Both the position numbers and the translations under genes were made by a program. From Sesamum alatum (Eukaryota > Streptophyta > Magnoliopsida > Lamiales > Pedaliaceae), in the NCBI GenBank assembly GCA_034509735.1, contig JACGWO010000005.1, positions 31,154,479-31,218,478 of the forward strand: a stretch of 64,000 nucleotides of DNA. The letters run 5' to 3'. The notes under the pieces are model-generated. The model was not told the DNA's origin. It was given only the letters and a program-made list of their open reading frames with translations, and searched no databases. Position 1 is the first letter of the stretch; each line of letters opens with the position of its first letter. This document shows positions 51,519 to 63,202 of the stretch, one piece after another.

Positions 51519-52816
51519 TGGTAAATTACAATTATATTTTTCGAAGTTTGGTGAAATTACAAATATCCTTTTATTATTTAGAAAATGGTTAAATACATTT
51601 TACCTCCTGAACTGTTCGTGATATAATATTTAGCCCCTAAACTAACTTATATGACAATTTTCCCTTAAAATTAAATATTTGGATAATGTTACCCTTATAT
51701 TTCATATGTTTATTTCTAATTCAAAAGATTTTTTTTATAAAAATTTTGCATTTAAATTTTAATTAAAATTTATAATTGAAAAAAATATATTTTAGTTATA
51801 ATTAAATAAAATAAAACTAATAAGTTAAAGGTTCAAATTGTATTACATTTTACAGACTCAAACTTAAGTAAGGAATGAGTATAATAAATAGACAAAAAAC
51901 TTCGTATAAAAGATTTTATTAATTTGGTAATAAAATTAAGTTATTAGCTAAGTAATTTTGAGATAAAAATGAGTAAACATATACATTTTTTAAAATATAT
52001 TTCTTTAAAAAATATGATAAAATTTAAATTATTTATTTTTTTCCTAAAAATGTTCAACTTTTTGTTAAGCATATATGTTGTCAATTTCTTTTTAAAAGTA
52101 TATATGAGTTATTAGGATATTATATTTTTTATGTATCTATTATATATATATTAACTTATTAATCCACTTTTAATTTAAATTCTTCTCTTACTAAAAATTC
52201 TTTTTAGTTAGAAAATAATTTGGTGATGATTTAATGTGCAGACTAAAATATATTGTGAAAAATATAATTATACAAGGCATGAGGGGCAATTTTATCCAAC
52301 CAATGAGGTAAGTGTTATATTTGTTTGTTTAGAAAGATAAATATTACATCCCGAATATTTAGGGGGGCAAAGTATATTTAACCCTTTATAAAATCATAAT
52401 ACCCCATTCTCTCAAATGAAAAATAATTATGCAGAAATTACTATTTTCCTTTTACTATTTTTTTTCTTATAAAAAAAATCAAATTTGAAACATGTAAAAA
52501 GATTTAAGGGTGGGTAAAATAAATAATCCACATGACATATTAGTACATTAAACTATTTTAAAAAAATTCAAAAATAAAATAAAATTACAATTCATAATCT
52601 AAAATGTCATTTCAATCAATTCACTATAAAAATTGGATAGAAACCTAACAAAGACTGATAAAATGGACTCGTCGTCAGATGGATGTTGAAATCAAGAGGT
52701 GTATTTATATCGTGAGACGGACGTTAAAATCAAAAAATATATTTATAATTTTTCAAACAAAAAGAAAATATTTGTAATCACGACACATATTTTATGAGGG
52801 CTAGAGTAATTTACCT
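51519..52816. mobile_element. Mutator-type MITE (family 1, copy 3), interrupted
   Basis: Outer ends are GGTAAATTACAATTATATTT on the left and, in reverse complement, GGTAAATTACTCTAGCCCTC on the right. Internal sequence at about 52610-52715 is the reverse complement of the interior of the 49514-49935 copy, so this copy lies in the opposite orientation. The span is 1298 bp because a second element (51586-52384) is inserted; without it about 500 bp remain. Flanks AAACAATAA and TGACATTAA match 6 of 9. Confidence 0.65.
51586..52384. mobile_element. Nested Mutator-type MITE (family 3)
   Basis: A 799-bp AT-rich element with ends TGGTTAAATACATTTTACC and (reverse complement) GGGTTAAATATACTTTGCC. It sits inside the family 1 copy and has its own 9-bp duplication, TTTAGAAAA (51577-51585) and TTTATAAAA (52385-52393), 8 of 9 matching. 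No open frame of note. Confidence 0.7.
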
Positions 52817-53013
52817 TGACATTAATTGCAATGTAATAAGGGAAATGAATAATAGAGTAGTTGACTATATTTGTTGGTAACTTTTTGAGCATGGGGCAAA
52901 AATATAACTTAGAAGGGACAAAAATTTGGAGTTAGGCGATGAGACGACGGAGAAATAAATAAGGCAACATTTGTACCTAAGTTTCAAGATTTCGATAAAG
53001 ACATCATCAAAAA

Positions 53014-53055
<42 letters not shown>

Positions 53056-53928
53056 TAGGTTCTTACACACACACACAACACACACATACTCATTCAATTC
53101 TCTCCCAAACTCCGGGACCTCTCTCAATCTCTCATCAATATTCAGTTTCATGGAATTGGTATACAACAACCCATGAATGCTGCATTTTTGTTCCAAGCAC
53201 TCTTCTCTACGTTTTGGGCAACAATCAATTTGGACAAGAAAGAAATAATTCAGTTTCATCATGCTTCAAACCCAAACGCTTTCTCATTTATTGTCGGAAT
53301 GAATCATAAATTTCTGATTCCTATTCCTTGACCATACATACATACAGACATACCCCTTCGATGCACATTTATTACATTATGACAACATAAAAACATCTCT
53401 CCCACCACCCTCTGTTGTTGTAATAAGCTCCCAAAAATCCTCGTCTTGCTTGCCATTTTCTTTTCCTGGGTTGTGTTTAATTTCTTCCAATTTTTGCCAA
53501 GAGAATCAGCTGCTCTGAATTCGTTCCCTCCTATTTGCAGCACTGGGCTTGCAGAATCTTGAGTGTGAATTCGCGTTTAATGTAATAATATATAGTTTCC
53601 ATAGTGGGTTTTCAGAAAGAGCGCAGTTTTCATGTCCGAAGCTTTCTCATCTGGTAAGAGGCAGATTCAAATTTTTATTTGTTTTCTGTTTTCTGCAGCA
53701 GAGTTTCTTGTCTGTATTGGTTTTTTCTTGAAAGCCCATTTGATCTTTAATCATTTCTGATCAGTATGCCTTAATCATATGCTTGTGGTGATTTTGATTA
53801 TGAAAAAGAGCCTCCTTGAAATTCCAAAATCTTGATTTTTGTTCTTGTTTTGGTGTTCTTGGTAGTAGTAGGATTGATTGTGCAAAGAAGAGAGCTGTTT
53901 GGTTGTTGTTGGGAGGCTTGAATTGAAG
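52817..53928 (+). promoter_or_regulatory. 5' region of the GT14 gene with CT tract
   Basis: Contains a long pure (TC)n run at 53016-53052 followed by (AC)n near 53067-53086, then the probable 5' UTR, which may hold an intron (GTAAGAGG at 53653 to TTTTCTGCAG near 53699). No separate gene seen. Confidence 0.5.
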
Positions 53929-55501
53929 ATGCACACAAGAGGGGGGAGTTCAGGTTCATTGGAGGAAGGAAAAACACCTTATGTTAGAATCATAAACCAC
54001 CCAAACAGGCCTTTGCCACTAAGATTACTTCAGTTTTTCTTGCTTTTGTTAGGACTAGGCATACTATTCTCGTTTCTCAGTTTGTATGCTAGCCGGTATC
54101 TTAAGGTCGAGACCGAAGTTTCTGTTGTTCATTCAAGATTTCAGCCCTGTGCTCGAGAACCAAATACTATAGAGAGTTGGATTAGAACTCCTTCAAACCT
54201 TTTGCATCATATGAACGACGACGAGCTGTTCTGGCGGGCTTCGTTCGTGCCTCAAATCCAACAGTTCCCCTTCAAGAGATCTCCCAAGATTGCATTCATG
54301 TTCTTGACAAGAGGGCCTTTGCCTATGGCACCTCTGTGGGAGAAGTTCTTTGATGGGAATGACAAGCTCTATTCAATCTACATTCACTCATTACCGTCCT
54401 ATCAGCCGGATTTCCCACCTTCATCGGTTTTTTATGGCCGACAAATTCCAAGCCAGGTATTGAGCTAAGGATCTCTCCCTGCATAGGTTTCTGATGGATT
54501 TTTCGCTTGATGTCTTTTGTTTTTCTTGATGATATCTATGGTAACTGAAGATTATCTTGTTTAACTAAGTTTAAATAGCTAGTATTTAGTCCTTTTGGAC
54601 AGGAAAAAACTGTGCTTATCCAGTGAGAAACTGACTGGATTCGTCGGTTGGATCTTTCATAATTCGAGAGCACATTCAGTGTTCATCTATTTATGAGTTG
54701 AGATAGATTATATTCCTCATAAAGAAAGTGTTTGTGGATTTTAATGCTGTGATGAATTTTCATGGAAGATCTCTTAAACAAGAAGTTGGCTATCTTGGAT
54801 TCATGAAGGTTCTTTGTTTGATCAGCTCTCCAGTGATTTGGTTCCTTGCTCTTGTTTCCCAGGTTGCTGAGTGGGGAATGATGAGTATGTGTGATGCCGA
54901 GAGACGGCTTCTTGCTAATGCGTTACTCGACATCTCCAACGAATGGTTTGTCCTTCTATCAGAAGCATGCATTCCTATTCAAAACTTCAGTATCGTCTAC
55001 CGCTACATATCAAGATCACGATACAGCTTTATGGGTTCGTTTGATGACCCTGGTCCTTATGGTAGAGGACGATATGACGAGAAGATGTCACCTGAAGTCA
55101 ACCTCACAGATTGGCGTAAAGGATCGCAATGGTTTGAAGTTAACAGAAAACTGGCAGTAGACATTGTTGAAGACAGCCTTTATTACCCGAAATTTGAAAA
55201 GTTCTGCCGACCAGCATGCTACGTGGACGAACACTATTTCCCGACGATGCTGAGCATCAAATCTCCTCATCTACTGGCAAACAGAAGTCTGACGTGGGTC
55301 GATTGGTCGAGGGGCGGGGCCCACCCTGCTGCATTTGGAAAAGATGACATAACACATGAATTTTTCAAGAATATCTTTGATGGTGAACCATGCTTCTACA
55401 ACAATCAGCCGACGTCCCTCTGCTTCCTGTTTGCCCGGAAGTTCGCTCCCAGCGCTTTGGATAAATTAGTAGCGAATTCAACCCTTTTTTTCGGATTTTG
55501 A
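53929..55501 (+). CDS. Core-2/I-branching GT14 family glycosyltransferase
   Basis: Two exons (53929-54456, 54863-55501) join in frame to 388 aa, the usual length for this plant family. It has the layout of a type II Golgi protein: a short cytosolic N-terminus with basic residues, one membrane anchor (about 33-53, [20 protein letters not shown]) and a lumenal catalytic domain. Family signatures include [69 protein letters not shown] and YVDEHYFPT. Animal GT14 enzymes add beta-1,6-GlcNAc branches; plant members are thought to act on cell-wall glycans such as arabinogalactans, and the acceptor here is unknown. The start is the ATG at 53929 (MHTRGG), not an upstream near-cognate codon. Closest remembered Arabidopsis relatives are At3g21310 and At1g51770. 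Confidence 0.92.
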
Positions 55502-55868
55502 GGAACGATTATTTCCTGATTCTAATTTTTGATGATTATGAAATTAGGCATACAATGCTTATAATATAGCACAGAATTCCAGTAGTGTTACAGATAGAAG
55601 TCAGATTTAACAGCCTCCTGGCTATGTTACAGAACAGTATTTCCATCTTCTGTCATTGTAATGATATTCATCATAGTAAATGAGATTGAGATCAGTTTCT
55701 GCCAGTTTCACTTCCATTCTATGTTGTTCTTCAGTTTACACAAGCTTTACAGCATTCCAAGGTTTTTAAAAATCTAATCAACAAGTGTAATATTTTCAGT
55801 GAGTTGATTGCATACATATATCTTTATATTTGAAGTATCAATTATCAAGAACTAACTCAAAGATTTCT
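55502..55868. other. 3' region of the GT14 gene
   Basis: Probable 3' UTR. It includes one copy (55682-55708) of a 27-bp sequence repeated exactly at 57475-57501, on the other side of the NLR pseudogene. Confidence 0.5.
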
Positions 55869-57060
55869 TCATGACATAGTCAAAAGGTTTTGGAATATGG
55901 GAGAGTGATCTCCAGCCTGGTAATCAATAATCGTCGAGTACTGCAAGTTGGAAGGCGGCTGCAGAGCCTCCATCGCCTCGTTTCTTAGCAACTCATCTTC
56001 TTGTGTTCTCCCCGTTGCGTTAATAAACATGATTATCAGGCCCTGGATGTGCATTTTGCTTCTCAGTTCTGCTTTCCAGGCCTCATCCACATCTTCTCTA
56101 TCATGAAACCTTATTCTCAGCTCTAGAGATCCACTAAGTTGGTCCAACTTGTTCAAGTATCCCAATCTGCTCCATCTCTTCCAGCACAGAACAGTGTCAG
56201 TGTCCGAAGGCCAGTTAATGGCTCGAAGCCTGGAGAGACTATACAACAATATGCAAGATCCATGGCTCGTAGATTAGGGAAATTGCATTCAGTTTCTGGC
56301 AATTCTCTTATGTCAAAATTCCAATTAAAGTTCATGTGTCTCAAGTGAATCAAATTTCCAACTTCCCTTGGTATTCCCTTCAACCGGCAGCTGCTAAAAC
56401 TCAGAGTTTGTAAGTTATATAAGGTTTGAGGAACTTGTTCTATCAACTCGTTGGCGCTCAAGTCTAAGTACCTCAAGTGAATCAAGTTCTCGATATCTCT
56501 TGGAATATCTTGCAACTTGCATTGGCATAAACTCAATGACCTTAGGCATGTTACACGATCAAATAGTTGAGCAAGAGTCGTCTTCCCAAATTCCTCGTGC
56601 CCCAACTGTAGAGATAACTCGGGGGCCTACTTGAAGTTGTTGTGCAACAACTTCAAGCATGAGTTTGCTCACAGGGACATCTTTATTAGCTCCTCGGCCA
56701 TGTTTGTCCGACGCATCTACTGCAGAAGTATATGGAACTCTAACCGAGTCTTGATGATCAACAGGCTGATTAACTATGAGATTGAACTCATCTATCTCAT
56801 TTACAATCACATTCAACCTTCCTTTCGATCCCTTTTATCTTCTTGGCAATATCTCGACGTGTTGCAAGTTTCTTGAAGCACATACAAGAAGATGGGATAA
56901 GAGGACACCTTCATGGCTTCATCCTAGGACATCCTCAGACCCTTCAATCTGGCAGCAAAGTTCCATTCGTCCCGCACCTCCTCTATATCATAAGGCACTT
57001 CCAGCCGATTTTGAAGATTAGCAAATTCCATACCCTAAACTTTGGTCGGGAGAATAGCTA
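55869..57060 (-). pseudogene. Broken CC-NLR resistance gene fragment
   Basis: Minus-strand pieces in order: a coiled-coil region (EVPYDIEEVRDEWNF, about 57000-56940) followed by an in-frame stop, then KLATRRDIAKKIK (about 56870-56835), a linker typical of CC-NLRs (HGRGANKDVPVSKLM, GPRVIS), the P-loop, and LRRs (CLRSLSLCQCKLQDIP, NLIHLRYLDLS, NLIHLRHMNF) to a stop at 55869. At least three frameshifts are evident (about 56825, at the P-loop about 56590, and about 56180-56230). The P-loop GKTTLAQLF runs straight into LRR sequence, so the rest of the NB-ARC domain (RNBS, GLPL, MHD) is deleted. It cannot encode a working receptor. Confidence 0.85.
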
Positions 57061-57778
57061 GAAGGACCATATATTGGGAACAATTTAACCTAGTATATGG
57101 AAGAAGGTGTTCCATCTTGGTGGGGTGGACTACTTTGGAGGGAGGACACGTGTGCTCCTACTGTGAACAAAACAAGGCAATCTTTTTGGTGACTAAGGTG
57201 TCGTTCGTTCTGCTGCTTAGGAAGGGGATCATCCTTGCGGATGTTCATTACATCTTCGTCAGTAGGAATGCATAAAAAGTTTGTACACTCAACCAATTCA
57301 ATTGACGTCTCTTTAACACATAAGATCCACGTCGTAGTAGCAATAGGATGTGCGATTCGATCACTTTATCTTAGTATATTTTTAAATTTATTTCCGATGC
57401 ATTCCACAGTATGCACTTTGCATGAAGCCTTATCGCAACATTGCCATATTATAGTACTTGCGGTTATAGCAACCGAGATTGAGATCAGTTTCTGCCAGTT
57501 TCTCTTCAATGCTATGGTTATTTTCAGTATGGTGAAGCTCACAATCAGAATGAACTCTGTTGGATAATTCAGACAAATACATTTATACTGTTAAAGTGCA
57601 TCGTCCAAAAGTTTCTATAATATATCCACAAATGTCATATTTTCATCATCGAGAGCAATAATTCATCCTGACAACATAGATGTACAATTGATAACAGTAA
57701 TGCACCCAGTCCGGTGTGCCTGTTGCATGTTCTTGAATCAGTTGAAGCAAATGCTCACAAAAGTCGACCACGTTTTCT

Positions 57779-59054
57779 TTATAATTCGTCACGATGGTAT
57801 CCATTATAAGCCGGAGGAGTTCTTGCCTGGTTTTCAAGAAGATACCACACAGCCAATGATGCGTGTAACGCAGCAGCAGCAGCAGCAGCATCGATAGGAA
57901 GTGTATCTTCGTTGATTCTGAAATACGGTGAGTGGACTGCAGCAGGATGTTCCGACTTCTCATCCTTCGTTCTTAGTAAAAAGAAATAACATCCTGGTAA
58001 AATGAGAAATCCTCTGATCCCACCATCGGTTGGACATCTTTAAGGGCCAAGAATGTGACTAGCCACTCTCTGAAAGAGTTTATGCAAGCTCCTTGTCGTT
58101 TACGGTAGGAGGGTAGATGGGTTTTTCTAGTGAGTTATGGCTGCATGGCCCCCTTTCTCCACTTATTTTAGCTTCGAAAATGCCACTGCCAGCAGCAAGA
58201 GGACCGGGACGGGATTCCAGCTGACATTATGGCTTGGACATTATCAAGAAATCCAGCTTTAACCATCTTCTTTGCCCCTCCACCACCTTCTTCGCCTGGT
58301 TGAAATACAAGAACTACAGTTCCCTGTTATATACATGTAGATTATGAGGACTTAAAATATTCAACAATGAACACAGACGGAAACAATCAGGTGTTAAAGA
58401 CTGCTGCAACTACTAAGATTGAACATGAATTGCAGCCAATAAACGTATCAGACTGCAATCTGCCTCTCATTCCAAGTATCATGCAACAGACACGAGAAAA
58501 GATGAGAAATCGAAAAAACTGATAAAACTACCAAACTTGAGATTAAGGAGCAAAATAACTCAGCAGCCTTTCAATCAACTTGAGCAAAATAACCCATAAC
58601 ATTAACATTCTCAGTCACAGACCAAAGTGATATCTTTATCCAGTTCACAGAATACACTGTCAAGTCCGAGTATCAAAACAGTTAATCAGTTCGACAGAAT
58701 ACATATTCGGAAAAATCAAAGTTTGGTATACCTGTAAGGCAAGTGCATCCATGTCTGCCCTTATTGCAAGAAAAGGCGGGTCTCTCTCCTGAACCTATGA
58801 ACCAAGCACACCAGTAACTGCGAATAAGTTTTCTAGTCTCAAATTCTACATAGCCCAGTTCAGGATTTTCGTGTATCTTTCTCCTGATGCTCACCATCCA
58901 ATCAAATACTTCAGCTTTCTTCGCAAAGTTGAGGAAATTTATGGAAATCTCAGACAGTTCTGTTGAACCCCAAATCAGGTCTGAGCAAATGGGCTTACAT
59001 AAGTTAAAACAAGACAAGAACAAAAATCAAGAAAGTCCATTTAGAATTACTCAT
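57779..59054 (-). pseudogene. Decayed ILR1-like (auxin-conjugate hydrolase) copy
   Basis: A minus-strand tandem copy of the intact neighbour. An exon 1-like piece (59054-58732) keeps [15 protein letters not shown] and [12 protein letters not shown] but has a frameshift in the signal peptide and a roughly 40-base deletion after KLIR. The exon carrying the catalytic Cys-His motif (HACGHDAH) is missing. A shortened exon 3-like piece (about 58327-58135, [20 protein letters not shown]) abuts exon 5-like sequence (about 58120-57779, YPPTVND) with stops and shifts, so exon 4 is gone too. The remnant still ends in codons for HRDEL, echoing the ER tail of the parent. A (CAG)n run at 57873-57891 is an expanded Ala-codon tract on the gene strand. 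Confidence 0.88.
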
Positions 59055-59635
59055 CCTTTTCTTGGTTTCTTGAAACGAGACTCTTGCATTTAGCGATCAA
59101 ATGTATTGGAGCATAGGTACATGTTTGTTTGCGAAGGTTTTTTCATAGGAAGAAGGGAAAAGTAAGTTAATTTAGCTGTCAAATAGAAATGTGTAAAACG
59201 TTGTAAACTCTCGCAGTTCCTGTAGTAAAGCTAATACGTACAAAGACGTGCATCCATTGATAAAGAAAGACTTATTCCACTTCTTGGTTGAGTTCGGAAG
59301 AGTTGATACTCACCGGTTTCAAGATTTTGGTGGTAAACCTTGTATTTGTAGTGATAAAATCACTTCCTTAATATCTTGTTTTATTTTAGCATGGAAGCTT
59401 GCTCCCAATAAGCTCTTACAATGCTTTTTGTTTCAAGAATGTAGTCACAAAATGAATTCATAGGAAGGAGCCAGAAACAACCACCTACCCATGTTTTGGC
59501 TGTATAATTGATGAATGTAGATTCTTGCTCGTGATCGATGAAGTTCGTTAGCTCCATAAAGGCAATAGACGAGTAATAATGCTCATTAACAATTAATTTG
59601 GACTCTATACGAGCAAATGTTGGAACAAGAACGCC
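59055..59635. other. Spacer between the ILR1-like pseudogene and gene
   Basis: Holds the 3' UTR of the intact gene and the former promoter of the pseudogene. No other feature seen. Confidence 0.5.
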
Positions 59636-62600
59636 TCACAGTTCATCATGATGATATCCATTGTACGTGGGAGCTGCCGTCTGGCTTTCAGAAAGGTACC
59701 TAACAACCAGTGATGCATGAAGTGCAGCACCATATGGAAGTCCGCCTTCATCGATTCTGAAATGGGGTGAGTGAGCCATAACCGGCTGTTCCGATGTTTC
59801 ATCCTTCATTCCCAGAAAAAAGAAGTAACCGGGAATGATCTCTTGATAGAAGGAAAAATCTTCAGATCCCATCAATGGTTGCATATCTTTAACTCCAGCA
59901 GTGCCAAGCATATCGCCTGCAACTCTCTGAAAGAGTTTATGCAAGCCCCCATCATTCACTGTGGGAGGGAAGAAAGGTCTGTCTTTCGATTCAAACGTAA
60001 CAGTCGCATTGCATCGCTGTACAGCAGCTTGTCCAACAATAACCTGCAAATGAGCAGCCTTAGCTTCTGTGCAAATAGACGAAGAAATTGCTTAGATGAC
60101 GTGGAAAATGGTTGCATATGCTATGATGATACGAGGAAAATAACTCTGGGCAAGAATCTTGCGGAAACACTCTCCACATGATTAAACAGCGAAAATCAAT
60201 TTCATCCAATATTGTCAGGTTTCATGCAGCTCATCCACTTCTTAATGAATGTGGCAATGACAAAGAAATGTAGCATAGGTCAAGCTATTTAACATCATGT
60301 TACCTCTTCGATTCTCTGCTTAAGTTGCACTAAGCTTTCCCTCGAAAAGGCTCGGAAAGTGCCACCGATGGTAACAGAATCCGGAATAACATTAAATGCA
60401 CCTCCTCCTTGGAATTTAGCAACCGTAAGTACCTGTTCCAGACAATCTTGTGTTAAAAAACTACTTCGTTTTATTTTAGTCATGTGTGCTTAAAATACTT
60501 TTTGCAGCAAGGAGAGAAAGAGTCCCTTCCGTTGAAAGATCGAAAGGAAAGGTATTTCAAAGTAATAACACGCTTTCTAGTAAAAACTGAGATTAGAACC
60601 TGACTTCTTAATCCTGCATAGAAACTTAACAAATAGATACCATTTCCAGTTGTAGTTCATTGCTAGCAGATGTAAGATTATAATGCTTACGGGAAAAATA
60701 AGAAAATTGGGATTACTAGAACAGTGGCATACTTCTGGAAGAATTGACTTGAATGGATATATTATGTCACAGATTTCATATTTCATACCAACAGAGATTG
60801 CCAAACACCATCTGCCACCTAAAATCCTAAGAAGGCAGCTTTCGTCCAAGTGTTTGTAAGGACCATCATAATTCGTAAGTTCTAAACAAAATCAGAATGG
60901 AAAAAACAAGGAATCACAAGTGGATATTGATTTTACCTGAGAGTCGAGAGGATCAGCTTCTCGAGAGACAAGATGTTGTAAGCTGACAATTACATTGGAT
61001 GCAGATAGTATTGGGTCTACTGAGTGCTGAGGAATGGCAGCATGACCCCCTTTCCCACTTATTACAGCTTCAAAAAACCCACTCCCAGCCAAAAGAGGAC
61101 CAGACCTGGTGGCAACTTCACCCACTGGCAAGAAAGTACTGGAATGGATGCCGAAGACGGCTTCAACATTCTCAAGTGCTCCAGCATCTATCATCTTCTT
61201 TGCCCCTCCACCTCCTTCCTCTGCTGGTTGGAAAACAAGAACAACAGTTCCCTGTACTAGCATAAAATGTTGAGAGAACTTAAATCACCGATATAAGGAT
61301 ATAGATGGAAGCATTTGACTGTGACATCAAAAGAGATAAGAGTTTCTTGTTTTGGTAAAGTTGCTTGTGCCTAGGCCTAGGGTTTGGCGAACCCCTACCC
61401 ATTTATTAAACTTCAAATGAAGAAATGTTTGTATAAGCCCTACTCAACGAAAAGGAAATGAGGAGTACTACTCCCTTTACATTGGAAAAGCTTAAATAAA
61501 AGGGATAGAGTTCTCTGCTCTTCATTGCACATACAGCCCGCAAGTAAGACTCAGGTCTTTGACAAAAATATTATAACATCAGGTCCACCTTATGCCTAGC
61601 TCTTGATTTTCATTTTGAGATATGAAACAACGATTTATGATGCTGTATGGTTTACACATACAAGCTGTTGAAGGATAAAGCTATTTGACTACATGTTAGG
61701 TGACCAATACCATACAGCGCCCTGTTATGAACTCTGAAGCACCTACGAGATTCAGAAGGAGACGGGGAGGGGGTTGTTTTGTTTAGTATTACTTGGTATC
61801 GACATGCCTTTTCTTTCTTCTTTTTTTTTCTTTTTTTACCACAGTATAGGTGCCAGTTTTTCTGAAGATTCATGATCATAAGGGTTAACTACTCCAGATA
61901 ATGTATCCCAGTCCATGGCCTTTTTCATTTAAAGCTGCCGCACTTAAAGGTCTTTTAGCACACAACAAGAAATTTAGCAATTTTGATCTCAAATAGCTTG
62001 ATGAATTTAATATATTTGAACAAGGCCCGAAAAGAATGACATATCTCATAGCCATCCAATTTTATAATGCGATTGTGGTGAACAAAGGCCTACAGGTAAC
62101 AAGACGTAGAATTGAATAATGGTAATGTCTACTAGGGGTCATGGCTCATCTGTTCAAATCCTATTACAAATGGAACAGCAGAGGATTAAGAAAATCTTAT
62201 GCAAGCATCCAACAATGTTAATACTGTCCATGATATCTCTATGTAATACTATTGAATCCACCCCTCTTGAACAACACAAAACAAGCAGAAAAACCAGCAA
62301 AGCTATGGTAGATTTAACTTTTAACAAGAATAACAGCCATTTAAATATCTCTAAATAGAAAGTGAATAACAATGAGCTCATCAGCCATTCAAGATCACCA
62401 ACGAATAATGAATAAACTATAAAAAGAAAAAAGTTTATCAAATCAAAAGATGGTTGAAAGACAGACCTTTACAAGGTCGCGATGCTCTTGAAGTATTTTC
62501 GCAGCACCAAGAAGCATCGCAACATGTGCATCGTGTCCGCAAGCATGCATCTTTCCAGGAATCTTACTCTTGTGATCCCACTCCACCATTTCCTATCGAA

Positions 62601-63202
62601 AACCAAGACCCTTAAAACTTCACCCGAATAAACAAGACACACCTCCTGCTAACATATCTCTTGCTCAATGCCTCAACTTGATAATTTCATCCAGTTCACA
62701 TACAATACTATCACCAAGCAGTCAAATTTGAACAGGAAAAAGTAACTAATAGCCAGCATTTTAACACCAATTGAAAGAAAACTTGTATGACTATCAGTTC
62801 AAAAGATTCATCTCAGCAAAAATTAAACTTGAAGCAAACCTGTAAAGAAAGGGCATCCATATCTGCCCTTATTGCAACAAAGGGAGGCTTCCCTGAACCA
62901 ATATAGCCAAGAACACCAGTAACTGCGACAGGGTGCTTGTACGGGATCCCCATCTTATCCAATTCCTGTCTAATAAGTTTACTGGTCTCAAATTCTTCAT
63001 AGCCCAGTTCAGGATTCTCATGTATTCGTCTCCTGATGCCCACCATCCAATCAAAGACTTCAGCTTTCTTCGCAAAGTTGAGGAAATTTATGGGGATCTC
63101 AGGGAGTTCTTTAGAAGTCAAAAGCAAGTCCGAGAAAGTGGGCTTGCACAAAAGCAAGAACAGAATGAAAATCAAGAAAGAAACTTTTGAAAAACTCATC
63201 AT
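59636..63202 (-). CDS. ILL4: IAA-amino acid hydrolase ILR1-like (IAR3/ILL4 type)
   Basis: Five exons on the minus strand (63202-62840, 62592-62467, 61251-60937, 60432-60304, 60043-59636) join in frame to 446 aa, normal for M20D amidohydrolases. A signal peptide (residues 1-24) and a C-terminal HDEL place it in the ER lumen. Metal-site residues are intact: Cys139 and His141 (HACGHDAH), Glu175 (PAEEGGGG), His199 (FGIHSS) and His402 (MAHSPHF). Characterised relatives split IAA-amino acid and, for IAR3/ILL4, jasmonoyl-amino acid conjugates, releasing free hormone. Substrate preference here cannot be read from the sequence; the IAR3/ILL4 label leans on remembered gene order next to a GT14 gene in Arabidopsis. 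The first ATG of an ATG-ATG pair is used as start. Intron 2 (61252-62466) is the longest. Confidence 0.92.

Noticed and set aside
53549..53731. 60-codon frame before the GT14 start
   Set aside because: Falls in the likely 5' leader, with a probable UTR intron, and has no recognisable homology.
57042..57567. Short frames upstream of the NLR relic
   Set aside because: No similarity to NLR N-termini or other proteins; probably intergenic.
62140..62175. tRNA-like GTTCAAATCC box B motif
   Set aside because: No cloverleaf can be built from the preceding 60-70 bases.
62119..62441. Frames on both strands inside the ILR1-like intron 2
   Set aside because: They lie between well-defined exons and match nothing recognisable.
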